The translations under genes and the position numbers were made by a program. Shown in pieces: positions 12,391-24,800 of a stretch of 64,000 nt of DNA (position 1 is its first letter; each line of letters begins with the position of its first letter). Source of the stretch: Limanda limanda (lineage: Eukaryota; Chordata; Actinopteri; Pleuronectiformes; Pleuronectidae); the NCBI RefSeq assembly GCF_963576545.1, contig NC_083651.1, positions 14,323,124-14,387,123 of the forward strand. Direction: 5' to 3'. Under the pieces are notes generated by a model. The model was not told the origin of the DNA. It saw nothing but the letters and a program-made list of their open reading frames with translations, and ran no database searches.

Positions 12391-12891
12391 GTACACGTTT
12401 CCACGGGGGTGTGTTTGTGTTCGGGAACCGGGTGAGTGTGTGGTGACCCCCCGGAGCTCCGGCTTTTATTATTTATTTAAAAAAAACAATGGCGGTATTT
12501 GACATTTGTGAGCGTCAGACCGTGCGGAGCCATTTTCAGTCAAGTGTCATCGCTCTCATCACCTGGACGTCTCCACGGACTTCCGGGCTGCATCTTCGCA
12601 AGAGCACGAAATGCACCACGACACCGGGGCTAACGCTCCCGTTGTGTTGTGTGTTGTGGTGCGTGTTACACGTTTAGCTCCTTGAAGGTGAGTGGCTCCG
12701 GATGAATGAGCGGCTGTTCCAGAAGTTTCCTCCAGCTCCGACGGATGCTGTGGCGTCGCATCCAGGCAGACTCAAGATCCCAGCCACCGCTGCCCTCTTT
12801 AATTAAAGCGCCATTGTTTTCTGTACCACTTCTTTTGTGCCCTGCCACTGCTCCATCATGGCGTCATCTGGCCTCACCTGCAACCTTGACT

Positions 12892-13405
12892 CAGTGGCGG
12901 CTCTAGGGTTTTTCAAAATCAGGGGGGGGCGGGGCACAATTTACAAGGGGGCCAATTATTTGTCCGGCATCTGCTGACGATTCCTGATTTAGTAAGGTGC
13001 ACATTCATATGGTGTCATAGAGAGCTCAGCACACTGCAAAGTAAGAAAATGCATGCACATTGAAATAAAAGAACATGCAAATAAAGAAAACAACTATTCA
13101 GCGACACATGGGCAGCAAAGAGTTACAACAGATGCAAATACAGAAACATGCTGCAAATTGCCAAAACGACAAAGTAAATGTTTCCAGGGGACCCAAAAGA
13201 GTGCTGAACCAGGCTGTAGTTCAATGCTGCCAGGTTCATCACTTTTTTGGATCCCCTGGAAACATTTCCGTTGTCGTTTTTGCAAAAAAAAAAAAAAAGG
13301 GGAAAAGGGAAAGAAGTACAGCAGTAGATGGCGGTAATGCACCTCGATGTTGGCTTCCACTCCTCAATAAACAGAACAGAACGAACAGAGAAGAAGAAGA
13401 AACTG
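12892..13405 (+). mobile_element. Composite miniature transposon with fold-back core
   Basis: It starts with CAGTGGCGGCTCTAGGG at 12892, a hAT-type terminus, followed by a poly-G/GGGGCGGGGC block. The core is a long inverted repeat: 13153-13203 ('gacaaagtaaatgtttccag' and flanks) pairs with 13239-13286 ('cctggaaacatttccgttgt' and flanks). The last part, 'gtagatggcggtaatgcacc' to 'agaagaagaagaa' (13326-13402), resembles the 5' region of the LINE found in the receptor array. The right terminus and a target-site duplication are not visible. Frames at 13053-13416 on both strands come from the fold-back and are not genes. Confidence 0.5.
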
Positions 13406-13419
13406 TCTAACAGCATTTT

Positions 13420-15042
13420 TATACCTTAAAGTTTGGGCAACGATGCGAACCAAGTTTCATGTCTGTTACAATGTAAACATTTGATCCAATTAGTTTTTTT
13501 TACATTGCAATTTAGGGAGTGGACAATAATTTTTATGACATGTGTTTGTTATCATCATCTAGGTGGGCTGCTTCTACCTACACGTGACATTGATTGGTTT
13601 GTAGATGGGCATGTGTCGGTGTGTTGTCAATTTGACCATTATATTTGCCAACTGCACTGTTGTTCTGCCTCAGCATTACATTTGACTTTGAAAATCCTGC
13701 AACCGATGCTCACGTGACACTTTTTTAAGGCAGAGCTCCAGTTTCATTACCAGCTTCTGCTGCAGGAAGAGCTAGAATATAAAAACTGCCTGTCTTTTAT
13801 CAATTCAATAATACAATTATTCTAATTCTCACCGTATTATTTTGATAGCAGTGTGGGAGATTGCTCTTTAAGTACATGCTGGCATATCGAGATGGTAGTG
13901 ATTATGTTTAAATCCCTCATTATATAACTTTACAAATAAAATTATATTATTCTATGGGATGACATTGCTGTATTCTCAGAGCCAGGGAATCTTGGCCAGT
14001 GAATGAACACAGAGTTGCTGACATTGACAAAGAGATGGTAAAAATGAAAACAAAGACTCCTTTTATAGAGAAAGTTGGTTATATATAAAGCCTGGTTGTG
14101 AAGATGGAAGGAGAGGGGTTATTTGCTGCCACGCATGGCAGACTTAAACCTCAGGAGAGGCCAGACTTCCAAGTGTGTGTTTGTGTGTCGTTAACACAAA
14201 CCAGATGTACTCACACATCACCATATACATCAGCGATTACTGACAACGATGCACATTTGATCCATCTCTATTTTCTCCAAGTATCTGTTTCTTGATATCA
14301 GCCATTGAATTACTCAGCAGATGTTAAACAAGGCTTAATGCAAGTTAGTGTTTTCCTTTCCAGCCTGAGGTCACATGCCTTTTCTTCATTTCCAAGCAAG
14401 ATTTAGGCTTATATTTTTTTGCGTCAATGCAACCGATTTAGCTGTGTGTATCCGTGTGTATTGTGAAATGTTTAATTGGTCATGGTAATTCTGTGGGATT
14501 GGGTAATGTCCTGTTGGATTGTGCGTTCCCTCTGTTCTGTGTTGATTCATGGCCTGAAAACCATGAAATTAAATCATTGCAGGCATGTTTTGTAATTTTG
14601 CAAGATTTTCAAAATGTTACTAGTGATACCTCTTATTGAGCAATAGGGACTTCATAATATTTTGGCTAGAGGCTGTCCATCCTTGCCTTTTTTCTTTTAT
14701 ACATGACTTTATGCTTTCTTTGAAGTTTATACAGTGGGACAGTTCTTTGTGTTTTTAAAAAGATATTTCTGAAAGAGAATCATAGGAAAGCTTATCCCAA
14801 AGACTGGAAAAATACTGCAGTTGCAAAACCAACTTTTTTGATTAGCATCAGCAGTCTGGTAAATATAATCTTTGTTTGGTTTATAAAGTGATAATTCTGA
14901 TTATTTTATGTTATGGATTGTGACGCGATGCTTGAGTCCAGTAACTCCTGTTTTCAGAGGGTTGTTGTGAACTTGTTGGCTGTTTTCCCTCTAAAATCAA
15001 GGCTCTAATGAGGTGTTTTTCTTTGTCTTTGCTGTCTTGCAG
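13420..15042 (+). other. slc5a3: slc5a3 intron 1, distal part
   Basis: AT-rich DNA between the fold-back element and the acceptor. The intron ends in a good polypyrimidine tract (TTTCTTTGTC...TGTCTTGCAG) at 15042. No coding exon of MRPS6, which encloses SLC5A3 in mammals, was recognised, but a short exon could be missed. Confidence 0.45.
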
Positions 15043-15335
15043 GAATGTTAAGTCTAGGCTTTTCTAGACCAGAGGCCTACAACATCCTCCTCTAAATCTA
15101 GAACGACCTCAGTGCCGGTGGATAACCCCATCCGAAGCACACCTAGTGAATTTGATCTGACGGTGGATTACGACAGTCTCCATCCAGACAGCAAACCAAA
15201 GCAGAGCATTTCCATTGCTCCATTTTTATTATTAAAATCCATAACTTTTATCATTTGTATGCCTTTTTGTAAGGATTCCATTAGCTATGAGCTGTACTTT
15301 CTAGACGTATATTTTTTTTTAAGTAATCTATAAAA
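15043..15335 (+). other. slc5a3: slc5a3 5' leader with upstream ORFs
   Basis: Sequence between the predicted acceptor and the initiator ATG. An upstream ATG at 15045-15047 opens a 16-codon frame ending near 15095. A second acceptor-like site (ten T's then AAG) lies at 15311-15323, only 12 bases before the start codon, so alternative splicing could remove most of this leader. Another frame stays open from about 15059 to 15333 without an ATG; it reads as a hydrophilic peptide but is not recognised. Confidence 0.4.
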
Positions 15336-17471
15336 ATGGCTCCTGGAATGGAAGCAGCGGACATTGCTGTGGTAGCACTGTATTTTGTCCTGGTGATGGC
15401 CATCGGGTTTTTTGCCATGTGGAAAGCAAATCGCAGCACAGTGAGTGGCTACTTCCTGGCTGGACGCTCCATGTCATGGATAGTGATAGGTGCATCGCTC
15501 TTTGTGAGTAACATTGGCAGTGAACACTTCATAGGACTGGCTGGATCAGGAGCAGCAAGTGGATTTGCTGTTGGAGCATGGGAATTTAATGCACTTCTAC
15601 TTCTGCAGCTGCTTGGTTGGGTGTTCATCCCTGTGTACATCCACTCAGGAGTCTACACCATGCCCCAGTACCTGTCGAAACGCTATGGTGGCCACAGACT
15701 AAAGGTTTACTTTGCTTTCTTGTCTATAATGCTGTACATTTTTACCAGGCTGTCTGTGGACCTGTATGCTGGAGCGCTTTTCATTCAGGAGTCCCTGGGA
15801 TGGAACCTTTACCTGTCTATCTTCCTGCTCATCAGTATGACGGCATTACTCACCGTCACTGGGGGACTGGTGGCAGTACTGTACACGGATGTCCTTCAGG
15901 CAGTGTTGATGATTGGTGGAGCCTTAACCTTAACCATCATCAGCCTAATCAAAGTAGGTGGGCTCGAGGGCGTTAGAACTAAGTACATGCAAGCGGTTCC
16001 CAATGTTACTGCTATATTAGCCAGTGGAAACTTCACATATTCTCCTTCCTGTCGCATTGAGCCTAAACCAAACTCGCTTTACATACTTCGAGGTCCTCTG
16101 GATGAAGATATCCCTTGGCCAGGCTTTATTCTTGGCCAGACCCCTGCGTCTATATGGTACTGGTGTGCAGACCAGGTCATAGTCCAGAGAGTACTAGCAG
16201 CAAAGAACATTGCTCATGCAAAGTGCTCCACACTCATGGCTGGTTTTCTCAAAATTCTGCCCATGTTTGTCATTGTCATTCCAGGAATGATCTCCCGTAT
16301 CCTGTTTCCAGATGAAATTGCTTGCATAGGGCCAGAGCACTGCATGTCTGTGTGTGGTTCTCAAGCTGGCTGCTCTAACATTGCGTACCCACGCCTGGTC
16401 ATGGCTGTGATGCCGGTGGGACTCAGGGGTCTGATGATGGCGGTCATGATCGCCGCCCTGATGAGTGATCTTGACTCAATCTTCAACAGTTCAAGCACCA
16501 TCTTCACCCTGGACATTTACCAAACTGTTCGGAAGAAGGCTTCGCAGCGCGAGCTGCTGATTGTTGGCCACCTGTTTGTTGTGTTCATGGTGGTCATCAG
16601 CATTGCTTGGGTCCCTGTTATTATTGAAATGCAAGGTGGACAGACATATCTTTACATCCAGGAAGTTGCTGGCTACCTGACTCCACCAATCGCTGCCCTC
16701 TTCCTCCTTGGTGTGTTCTGGAAACGGTGTAATGAGACAGGTGCATTCTGCGGGGGCATGACAGGTTTTACACTAGGTATCACACGACTGATCTTAGCTT
16801 TTATCTACCGCCAGCCTCGCTGTGACCAGCCAGATAATAGGCCTGCCTTCATCATCCATGTTCACTACATGTATTTTGCGGCTGGGCTGTTCTGGATTTC
16901 AGGGCTGGTCACAGTGGTGGTCAGCCTCTGTACTGCCCCACCAGATGAGGAGCGGGTTCGCAACACCACAGTCTGGGGGCTCCGCAATGTTGAAATGGTT
17001 CTTGCAAAGGATAGAGAGGAAATGTACAAGCTGACTGACCAGAGCCATCCTAATGTTGATGGAAACCTTCTCAAAGAACTGCCCCAAGATGTCCGAAAGG
17101 AGAGATGTTTGGATGGGGCAGATATTAAACTCCTTGTCCCATCCACTGACCATGACCCAGCAACACCTAGTACAGAAACCTCCCCTGCAACCTCCCCTGC
17201 AGAACAATTTGGTAATAGCAGGATGGAGATGATCAGGGCAGTTGATAGCTGCCATGGGGATGGGGAGAATGGCAGGTGTACACGTTTACTGGACTGGATT
17301 TTCTCACACAAGGATGTGGCACAGAGTGCTCAGCCAAAAGACTCGCAGGAGGATGAAGTACTCATTGCAAAGATGCTGTATGAGTCCCCTCGTACCAAGC
17401 TTCTCCTCAACATGGGTCTTTTATGCGTCTGTTCTGTGGGTATCTTCATGTTTGTATATTTTTCACTGTAG
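15336..17471 (+). CDS. slc5a3: Sodium/myo-inositol cotransporter 1 (SMIT1)
   Basis: Intronless 711-codon frame, close to the 718 residues of human SLC5A3. The product carries myo-inositol into the cell together with Na+ across the plasma membrane, which matters for osmotic balance and phosphoinositide supply. The N-terminus (ADIAVVALYFVLVMAIGFFA) is the first membrane helix. It is followed by GRSMSW, the SNIGSEHFIGLAGSGAASG sodium/sugar-site block (about residues 58-76) and the family block WYWCADQVIVQR (about 274-285). The LMSDLDSIFNSSSTIFTLD segment (about 374-392) and the C-terminal hydrophobic helix ending FMFVYFSL are also typical. Fourteen membrane segments are expected. A hydrophilic loop at about 560-680, with SPATSP-type repeats, is the least conserved part. 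The ATG at 15336 is chosen because its helix matches the family N-terminus. A single coding exon after a non-coding exon is the known vertebrate structure. Confidence 0.97.
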   Translation: MAPGMEAADIAVVALYFVLVMAIGFFAMWKANRSTVSGYFLAGRSMSWIVIGASLFVSNIGSEHFIGLAGSGAASGFAVGAWEFNALLLLQLLGWVFIPVYIHSGVYTMPQYLSKRYGGHRLKVYFAFLSIMLYIFTRLSVDLYAGALFIQESLGWNLYLSIFLLISMTALLTVTGGLVAVLYTDVLQAVLMIGGALTLTIISLIKVGGLEGVRTKYMQAVPNVTAILASGNFTYSPSCRIEPKPNSLYILRGPLDEDIPWPGFILGQTPASIWYWCADQVIVQRVLAAKNIAHAKCSTLMAGFLKILPMFVIVIPGMISRILFPDEIACIGPEHCMSVCGSQAGCSNIAYPRLVMAVMPVGLRGLMMAVMIAALMSDLDSIFNSSSTIFTLDIYQTVRKKASQRELLIVGHLFVVFMVVISIAWVPVIIEMQGGQTYLYIQEVAGYLTPPIAALFLLGVFWKRCNETGAFCGGMTGFTLGITRLILAFIYRQPRCDQPDNRPAFIIHVHYMYFAAGLFWISGLVTVVVSLCTAPPDEERVRNTTVWGLRNVEMVLAKDREEMYKLTDQSHPNVDGNLLKELPQDVRKERCLDGADIKLLVPSTDHDPATPSTETSPATSPAEQFGNSRMEMIRAVDSCHGDGENGRCTRLLDWIFSHKDVAQSAQPKDSQEDEVLIAKMLYESPRTKLLLNMGLLCVCSVGIFMFVYFSL

Positions 17472-19980
17472 CTGAACCTGGCACTGAACTAAGGGAGACC
17501 GGGTAGGGTGCTTTTTATGAAGCTGAAAAGGTGGGTGGTTTGGGTGCTTTAACAAACTGTCTGTAATATTTACAGTTGTCTTTTGTAGTTCTCTAACAGG
17601 GATCATAGCTAATTCTAATCATTTTGAAATGATTAAAGCTTCTATTTACTTCTTTATGACTATGAAGCTTGTTTGGCACTGCTGTGTCCATTTTGTACAG
17701 TGCTTGGTGTTAATCCTTTAGAATATCTGCTGGGATTTTTAGAATCGTAGTAATCCAAGTGAATTTTAATATTTGCCTTATTTGACATATGCACTTGTCT
17801 TTTTGGATGGTAGAAAAATGTGTGATTTTTAAATGTTTTTCATTTTTGTGGATTGAGTGTAAGCTTAGTTGCTGGTGGAGCATACATGTCTGTAGTAACT
17901 GAACTTTTAGGTTTTATGACTTAAAAGTTTTGTCCAAGATTATTACAACAGTTATATTATTAGAATTTCAAGTATGTCATTACTATTTAGTTTTCCTGGA
18001 TGATCCTTTCAAGTTTGGCAACTTAACAGATACATTTCCAAGTGTTTTTTCTTTCTACAAAGTATTCTATCCAAGTTTCTCCCTTTTTATAAGGGGATCA
18101 TTCTGAAATTTATAAAATAATAGTTTATATTTATTGCAAAGAAGTTTTGTTTCTCTGCTGATGTTGCATTTGACCAATATTTGTTTACAGTGATTGATTA
18201 TATTCACTAGTTTGAATTATCCTCCTTGAGGTTTTGCATCAAAATTATTTTGCCCGATTTACAGTTAGCACCTTGTATTTCACATGTACATACTTTGATG
18301 CACATAAAATGGAGGGGATTCAAAGTGCATAAATTGTTACCTGTTTTTTAAAGATTTTTTAGCTAAGCTAATTATTGTGTGGTACTTATTCATTGTCATT
18401 GGCTGTTACTTGTATGTTTCGTCACTGATTACGAAATTCCAGTCATATCTGAAGCTGTACCGGTATTTCTCAATGGTTCAAATTGTTGGTTTGTATGTTT
18501 TTTGTACTACTGTGTGTTTCGTGTGTTTTTATTTTATCTACTTCTATTCTCTTTATAAGAAAAAAGTTCCAATGTTAATGAATTTCATGTATATCTCATT
18601 TCAAGTTTCACATCGCTGAAGAGTGTGTCAAGGCGGTTGCATTGTGTCCAATATTATACATGGCTCATTGGATTGCTGACAGTAGACTATTCTTTTGTAG
18701 TAATCTGTTTAAAATATCAGTGCATCAATGTACCTTTAGTGCACTGCGGTCGTATGCACCTTCTACCAAATGTGTCTTAGTGTGCAGAGTTAAAGTGAAA
18801 AACCCACCACACGAAATAAGTTTTACGTCTTGAAATTGTTTGTGTGGTGAAAAGCACATATCTTTAAAAACATGTAGTAAATCAGCTTTGTCAGATAGTT
18901 AAGTACATGTTCAACGACGATGCAAAGCAGACATTGCATGTCAGCCAATAGGATGAGCACATTACTGCATGAGTAAACTCATGACATTTTCAAGGGTTAT
19001 TCAACCACTTCTGGATTGTGCCCCTCTTTTCCAGAGTGGAAGGTGACCAGATCTGAACAACACCTAGCACCAGAAGAAAATAGAAAGGTAAATAATGTTG
19101 TGTTTATTAATTTAAGCGGAGAGTTAAACGACCTCAGTCCAAAAAATTTGGTTCATAATGTAACCGGCATAAGTGATGCATAACATATTGACGATTGATA
19201 AGTAGTGAATGCTGTATGGGAATGAGCTTTAAAAACATTTCTTTTTTCTTTCTGAGCGAATATACATTGTTATTTTTGGAGACTGAAAATAAAGGTTCTG
19301 TTGAGACAAAAAAGACAAAGTTGTTGTCATTCTTCATGTTGTGACACTGTTTTACTTTCTTATTAAAACTGGCTAACATAAAGTCAGTTTGGTGTAACGC
19401 AAGTTTTCTTTTTCATGTCATTATTTCCTCTAAATTCAGGTGATTTGTTGACTTGCAAGGAATTAAACAATATTGCAAAACCAGAAACATTCTTTATTGA
19501 TCATTTGATTATCAACTGGATCCAAGTTGTCAGAAATCAAAGCATCTGTTTTAAGGAAATAGTTGAACTATTTAAATTTAGACCAGATAAAACACTTAAA
19601 TGTATCTAATGTGGTTATGTTGTTATTGACATTCACTTTACAACTTCTGAATAACCACATTGTTTGTCAAGTGTGATTTTGCAACTTGCTATGGTATGAA
19701 GAGATTAAAAAGTTTTCAAAACTCTAAAGAATTTCTACTGGGTTTGGATAGTAACAAAATTAGCCTCCTATTCGTTTTCTTGTCTTTATATTTTGGGGCT
19801 TTCTGTTACTACTTGCCAGGATTATATAAAACCCAAGCAAGGCTTTATTAATCTGATCAGAGGATTATTATACACAAGATTCAACCATCAAAAAGCCAGG
19901 ATCAGTGCAAAAATCACCACTTCTTACCAGTTTTTCTTACCATGTATTAATCCTTTTGAATAAACTCACTCAAACTAAAC
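17472..19980 (+). other. slc5a3: Probable slc5a3 3' untranslated region
   Basis: AT-rich, T-rich sequence without coding frames. Possible polyadenylation signals include ATTAAA near 17632, AATAAA at 19288-19293 and AATAAA at 19959-19964. Mammalian SLC5A3 mRNAs have very long 3' UTRs, so several of these may be used. The exact end cannot be decided from sequence. Confidence 0.45.
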
Positions 19981-20864
19981 TTTTCATAACACAGTAAGGG
20001 GAGATTGTAATTGGCTGCATACAACCTTCAACAAAGCAATGTCTTTCACAGGGTTGTGTTTTTAAGAGTGATAAAATCAACACTGCAGATTAAATCTCTT
20101 TGAGTCAGAGGTTGGCATGTAGAGGACGTGATGCGTGTTTTCATTTAGCCAGTGACTCATATCACTCATGTCCTCTGACTCTCAATAGCAACACGTTCAA
20201 ATGAAGCACGCACACTCTAATAGGGGAGTGTGTGAGTCACAGCTTGGAAATAAACTGGGAATATTACCTGAAGGTTTGGAGCAGGTGTTTTTCAGCGAAA
20301 CAAGTAAATAAGTAACTTTGTTAGTAGTTTGCTAAATGGAAAGCTTTAGTTTATAGTCACCTGAAAGCCCCACTTTCAGTTGTTCACAAAACAAGAAAGT
20401 CTTGCACTCGTGATGCTAAGTCATATTAATATTTAATTTTCCATATAGCTTATGTACACCATTCACTCAACCAATAGCAGACTTTTTTTTTTTCTTCACC
20501 TTTGCTCGACAAGCCTCATTACACCCTTGGGGCATCTATCAGTTAAATGACTAAAGTTTAAATACTTTTAAGTGTTGTCGACGAAAAGATCAAACATTAG
20601 GTCTTTTTGCTACTCATGGTGGAAAATTACAAAGAGCATTCATTTAAGTTCTCTACAAAAACTGACAACATCATCAAGTTGCTGTCAAAAATAGGAAAAC
20701 CAACTCTACTGTTACTGTAATAAAGTAAAAATTGTAATGATTCATATTTTCCTGTTATCACCAGTTGCTATAATGAAACATAGTTACTTATGCTCTGCAA
20801 TGCTTTGAACCAAATGGTAATGCATCTTAATTAAGTATGCGGACATTTTTAGTTCTGTGTCAAA

Positions 20865-21270
20865 GTTCGACCGAGTGGTGCTGCCCAGGGGAAAGACAGG
20901 GGATTACCAAAGTGATTGGGGTGAATTCTGAGGGGAACATGAATGCATGTTCCGAATGTCATGGCAATGCATCAAACAGTTTTTGACATCTTTCACTCGA
21001 AACCACAAGGGTGAGAGACATGAGAGGAAAAATCTGTAAACCACAAAAGTCACGAGGAAACATGAATGTTTGATTGCAATTTTCACCAAAAGCAAAACTG
21101 TCACCTGTCTGGTGGCACAACAGGAAAAGACACACGATCACCAGAGCCAATGGGATTCATCCTCTGGTGACCACGAGTGTCACAACATTTCATCCCAATC
21201 TGGTGAGTCGATGTTGGTCTGTCTGGACTAAGCCGGTGGAATGAATGATTGAGTGACAGGCTGCAATCTG
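20865..21270 (+). repeat. Dispersed repeat, two related blocks
   Basis: Phrases such as 'ggggattaccaaagtgattg', 'tcatggcaatgcatcaaaca' and 'ggtctgtctggactaagc' belong to a dispersed family common near fish genes. Related text appears at 20870-20985 and again at 21140-21235 ('acaacatttcatcccaatct'). No termini or coding content. Confidence 0.4.
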
Positions 21271-21479
21271 AGCCACATTACAAATGAGCAGTTCTTCCTT
21301 TACAATCATACAATGACTATATTACTGTAAACTTTGCTTCATTTGTTTTGAAGTTGTTATCAGTACCTTAGATAAACAAAGGGAATTGTAAAGTCCAATC
21401 AATCCATAAAGAATGTGTTGCACTTTCAAAGATGAACGTGAGTATTTCTGATCACCTGTATATAAAGTAAAACAACGCG

Positions 21480-21860
21480 TCTCCAAATCCTCCATCTGTC
21501 CAGAGATGAAGCCAAAATAACTAAGATACAAACAGCCATCTTGCACATTTGAAGCCAGAGTCTGCACAGTATCGATCGGGGAATGGAGCCATAGAAGCAA
21601 GGTTCCGCCGATGCATGCACTTTACAGATCACGAGTCATTCTCAGTTGTCTTGAAACCAAATATACTGAAAAAATAAAAAAAATTCTGATGCATATTTTG
21701 ACTCTTAGGCTGGTCCATGTCCCATCAGCTAACACGGCGGAGGCAGGATTTATGACCTATTTTGCAGTCAGCCACAAGGGCAATCCAGACATTTTGGCTT
21801 GAATTTTGGAGAGTCGTCAAGTTGCCGATCTTTATCTACAGCCCATGCCTTAGCGAAAAC
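21480..21860 (+). repeat. Dispersed repeat (CAGCCAGCCACCAGGGGG type)
   Basis: The distal part, 'gcaggatttatgacctattt' then 'gcagtcagccacaagggcaa' and 'gacattttggcttgaatttt', matches the block at 54420-54545 inside casq2 intron 1 ('tatgacccatcctgcagcca', then 'agatgctttggc'). Both are diverged copies of one fish repeat that usually ends in 'acagtctatg'. Confidence 0.5.
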
Positions 21861-21869
21861 AATGGAGTA

Positions 21870-24800
21870 TTTCATAATGTGGTTTAAATGTTCTAACGCC
21901 ACCACTGTTTATTTAAACTGTACTAAATGGATACCTGTTGTGTAATAGCATGTATCTAGTGGAAACACTACCTGTGTTTGTGTCTCTCTCTCATCATCCT
22001 AATGGTATCAAAGCTGCAGGCCACAGCGACATCGCTCTCATGTTATTGTTATTTTTCCATCACTGCTGTAACCACATGCTTTGAGTTTGACAGCACTGTA
22101 ACTCAAACTAGCTGGAATCTTCTTTATCGTATATCACTCCAGCACTGTTACAAATCTTGCCGGCCCCAGCCCCTAGTCGACTCGTACCCTCCCTCTTTCC
22201 CAAGAAGAAACTAATGATATTGTCCTTGTGGAAAAGTACTGGCATCTGGGCCATGCTTTGTTCATTGTCTGTTTTGCACAGCGAGGACAGAAACAATAGT
22301 CTTAAACAAATGGCTTCACAGTGTAGGAATGATGATATTATCAGATGGGGCGAATCGAGCCGCATGCATTTCAATATTATATTAGTTATGTGCAACGTGC
22401 CTTCAAAAATGTATTTAGTTAAATGATCCCTTAAAGATTAGATTAGAATTTTTAAAATGTCATTGTGAACTCTGTGGTGCCTAAAGGCGTACTGAGCAGG
22501 ACTTTCCAAATGAGATATCATAAGTTAACTTAACACAGTTAGTCTTTCATCCTGTTGATCAGTGTTTGCAGTGACTCAGGCTCCTGCCGTTATTTTGTAT
22601 TCTTACTCCTCATTTTTTGGATTTGTAATCTTTTGGCACGGGGATGTAAAACACAGAGATTCATACGTGCCCTGAACTGAACCATCGGAGGCAACGCTTC
22701 CCAACATGTCGTCTGTTTCCCACCTCGGACAAGCAATGTTGTTCAGGTTAGATTGACGGTATAAATGAGGTTTAGCACTGAAAATGCCGGATTAGGGGCC
22801 TTAGAGGATCAAGTCAGGACATTAAGATAAAACATATACAGGTGTGATTTCCTCGTTCAAACATCAACAGTACTAACGTTGGTGTCTTTTCTCCTGTAGC
22901 TGGCCTTTTATCTGCTTCTGCAAGGCTGAACCAACACAGAACCCACTTCTTGATTTGCTTTTACACTGAAATCTTGAACTCCAACCCATAAAAGTTCCAC
23001 TCCACCACCAGCAGCTTGAGTACAACAAAGAGAAAAAGGTGTTCAACGTCTTGAAGTAGACAAAGTATGCAAAGAGAATCCCTGCGGTGTGTGTGATGGC
23101 ACACTTGCATGACATGTTATACCAGAGAGCTGAGTGTGATATTCAGTAGGCTGTGTTGAATAATTTAGTCTGGTCAGTAAAGTATCTCCCCCCGACTTAA
23201 CAACTAGATAACCCGTTCCTACAAAATACTTACAGTATAACCTTTCTTCCACATTCCACTGTTGTTACTCTCTTGTTCTGCTATGATTTAGTTGGAAACA
23301 GTAACATGATGATGAAATTACGCTGTAATAAATGTTGGGAAATGTACACTTTGTAGTGTGTAGTGTTATGAGCTATTGATTTCCTATTGTCTTCTTATTA
23401 TCTCAGTACAGCACATTGAACATTCGGCAAACTATACTTTTAATACCAACTATAAGCAGTAGATTGAAGAAACACATTTTTGTTTGCTCTTTCAGGCGCA
23501 GGCCTGTCATGAGGTGTGTCACATTTTTAGTCATTCACTATCATTCTTTATACCAGTGATGTGGAATCCAGTTTCACGTATATCAAACCTCTATCTACCT
23601 CAGGGGATTTTATGATAGTATATAACAAAATAAAGGACCTTGTCCATGAGGCCGGATTTGAAAGTGACCTGCGTAGTTTGGCATTTGTACACATACGGCT
23701 GCCAATGTCTTATCTGTAAAGGAAGTGCAGATAATTTCATACAAAACTTTCCCGAACCTCAACACAATGCATCTAGGAAAATCATAAGAGAGGTAATATG
23801 ATATTATTGAGTTTGTATTACTAAAAAAAAATAGTGTTTGAATTTGTGTATTTCTATTCATTATCGTACTTATTGTTTCATAGTTTTCAAGATAATGCTA
23901 CAACTAAAAGGAAATGGATGGATGATGGTGGATTTCATCTACAATAAGCCTGCTATTTCTGTTACTAGCATGTTTAAGCAAGAATACCTATTAAGTGTAT
24001 TTACCTACTTTTCTGTTAGTTTCTGTTTGTGTCCAATAATGTTTTAGCATTTTCTGAGTCTAGCCAAAAGTCCATTGGTTATTCACCCACTCTGAAAGTT
24101 TAAAAACATCACAGATGTTCATGCTTATTGGGGTGACAACGGAAGCAGACATGAAGGGAATGTGATGTGACCTTTCAAATATACAGCAAACACATAGTCA
24201 ATGCATTCCTGTCATTCCCCACGCACAGCCCTGACTAAACTATGGCGGCATGCTTGGGAAGCTTGCATTAATCCATGAAATAGCGCTTCAATGGCAAAAG
24301 GAAATATTTACCTCTTTTAGTCATAACAGCATGAAGAATAGTGTCTAGGGCTGTAACATGGTGAATGTGAATCAATGAGGCATAGACCACTGAGGCCTTT
24401 TCCTGTCTTTCTGGGTCAGACTCACCGTTGACAACAACATTCTTGACTGGTGACACATCGACACGCGGTGCTGTAAACTGCTGACAATGAGTTTGCTGAT
24501 AAGGACACAGTTATTGATAAGGATTGAGGGGAAAAAAGAGCAGAATTATCAAGAGCTGTCATTCTTGTAGGCCATAATGGTAGTGGAAAAAAACAGTCCT
24601 TATCGCTCCTCTCACATGTCCCGGTAATAAAATGGGACTACGAACTCTGGCACAAAACTGAGTTTCCACCAAACTGTTTGGAAATGTGTTGGAAAAGTTT
24701 TAGACAGGGGATAGGGAGACAGACGACTTAGGTGAAAAGTTGAGGATGTCATTTTTCTAAGGTAACCCCTACAGGACCTGGACTTTGCTCTCCTTCCACC

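Noticed and set aside
12102..12446. 114-codon arginine/glycine-rich frame in the CpG island
   Set aside because: Three frames on both strands are open here because of G+C-rich composition; it starts upstream of the predicted transcription start.
15054..15333. Open stretch without ATG before slc5a3, reading as a hydrophilic peptide
   Set aside because: Different frame from slc5a3, no initiator, no recognised family, and it sits where a 5' leader is expected.
16865..17311. 148-codon and overlapping 118-codon frames on the - strand
   Set aside because: Both lie entirely antisense to the slc5a3 coding exon, whose frame is strongly supported by protein similarity.
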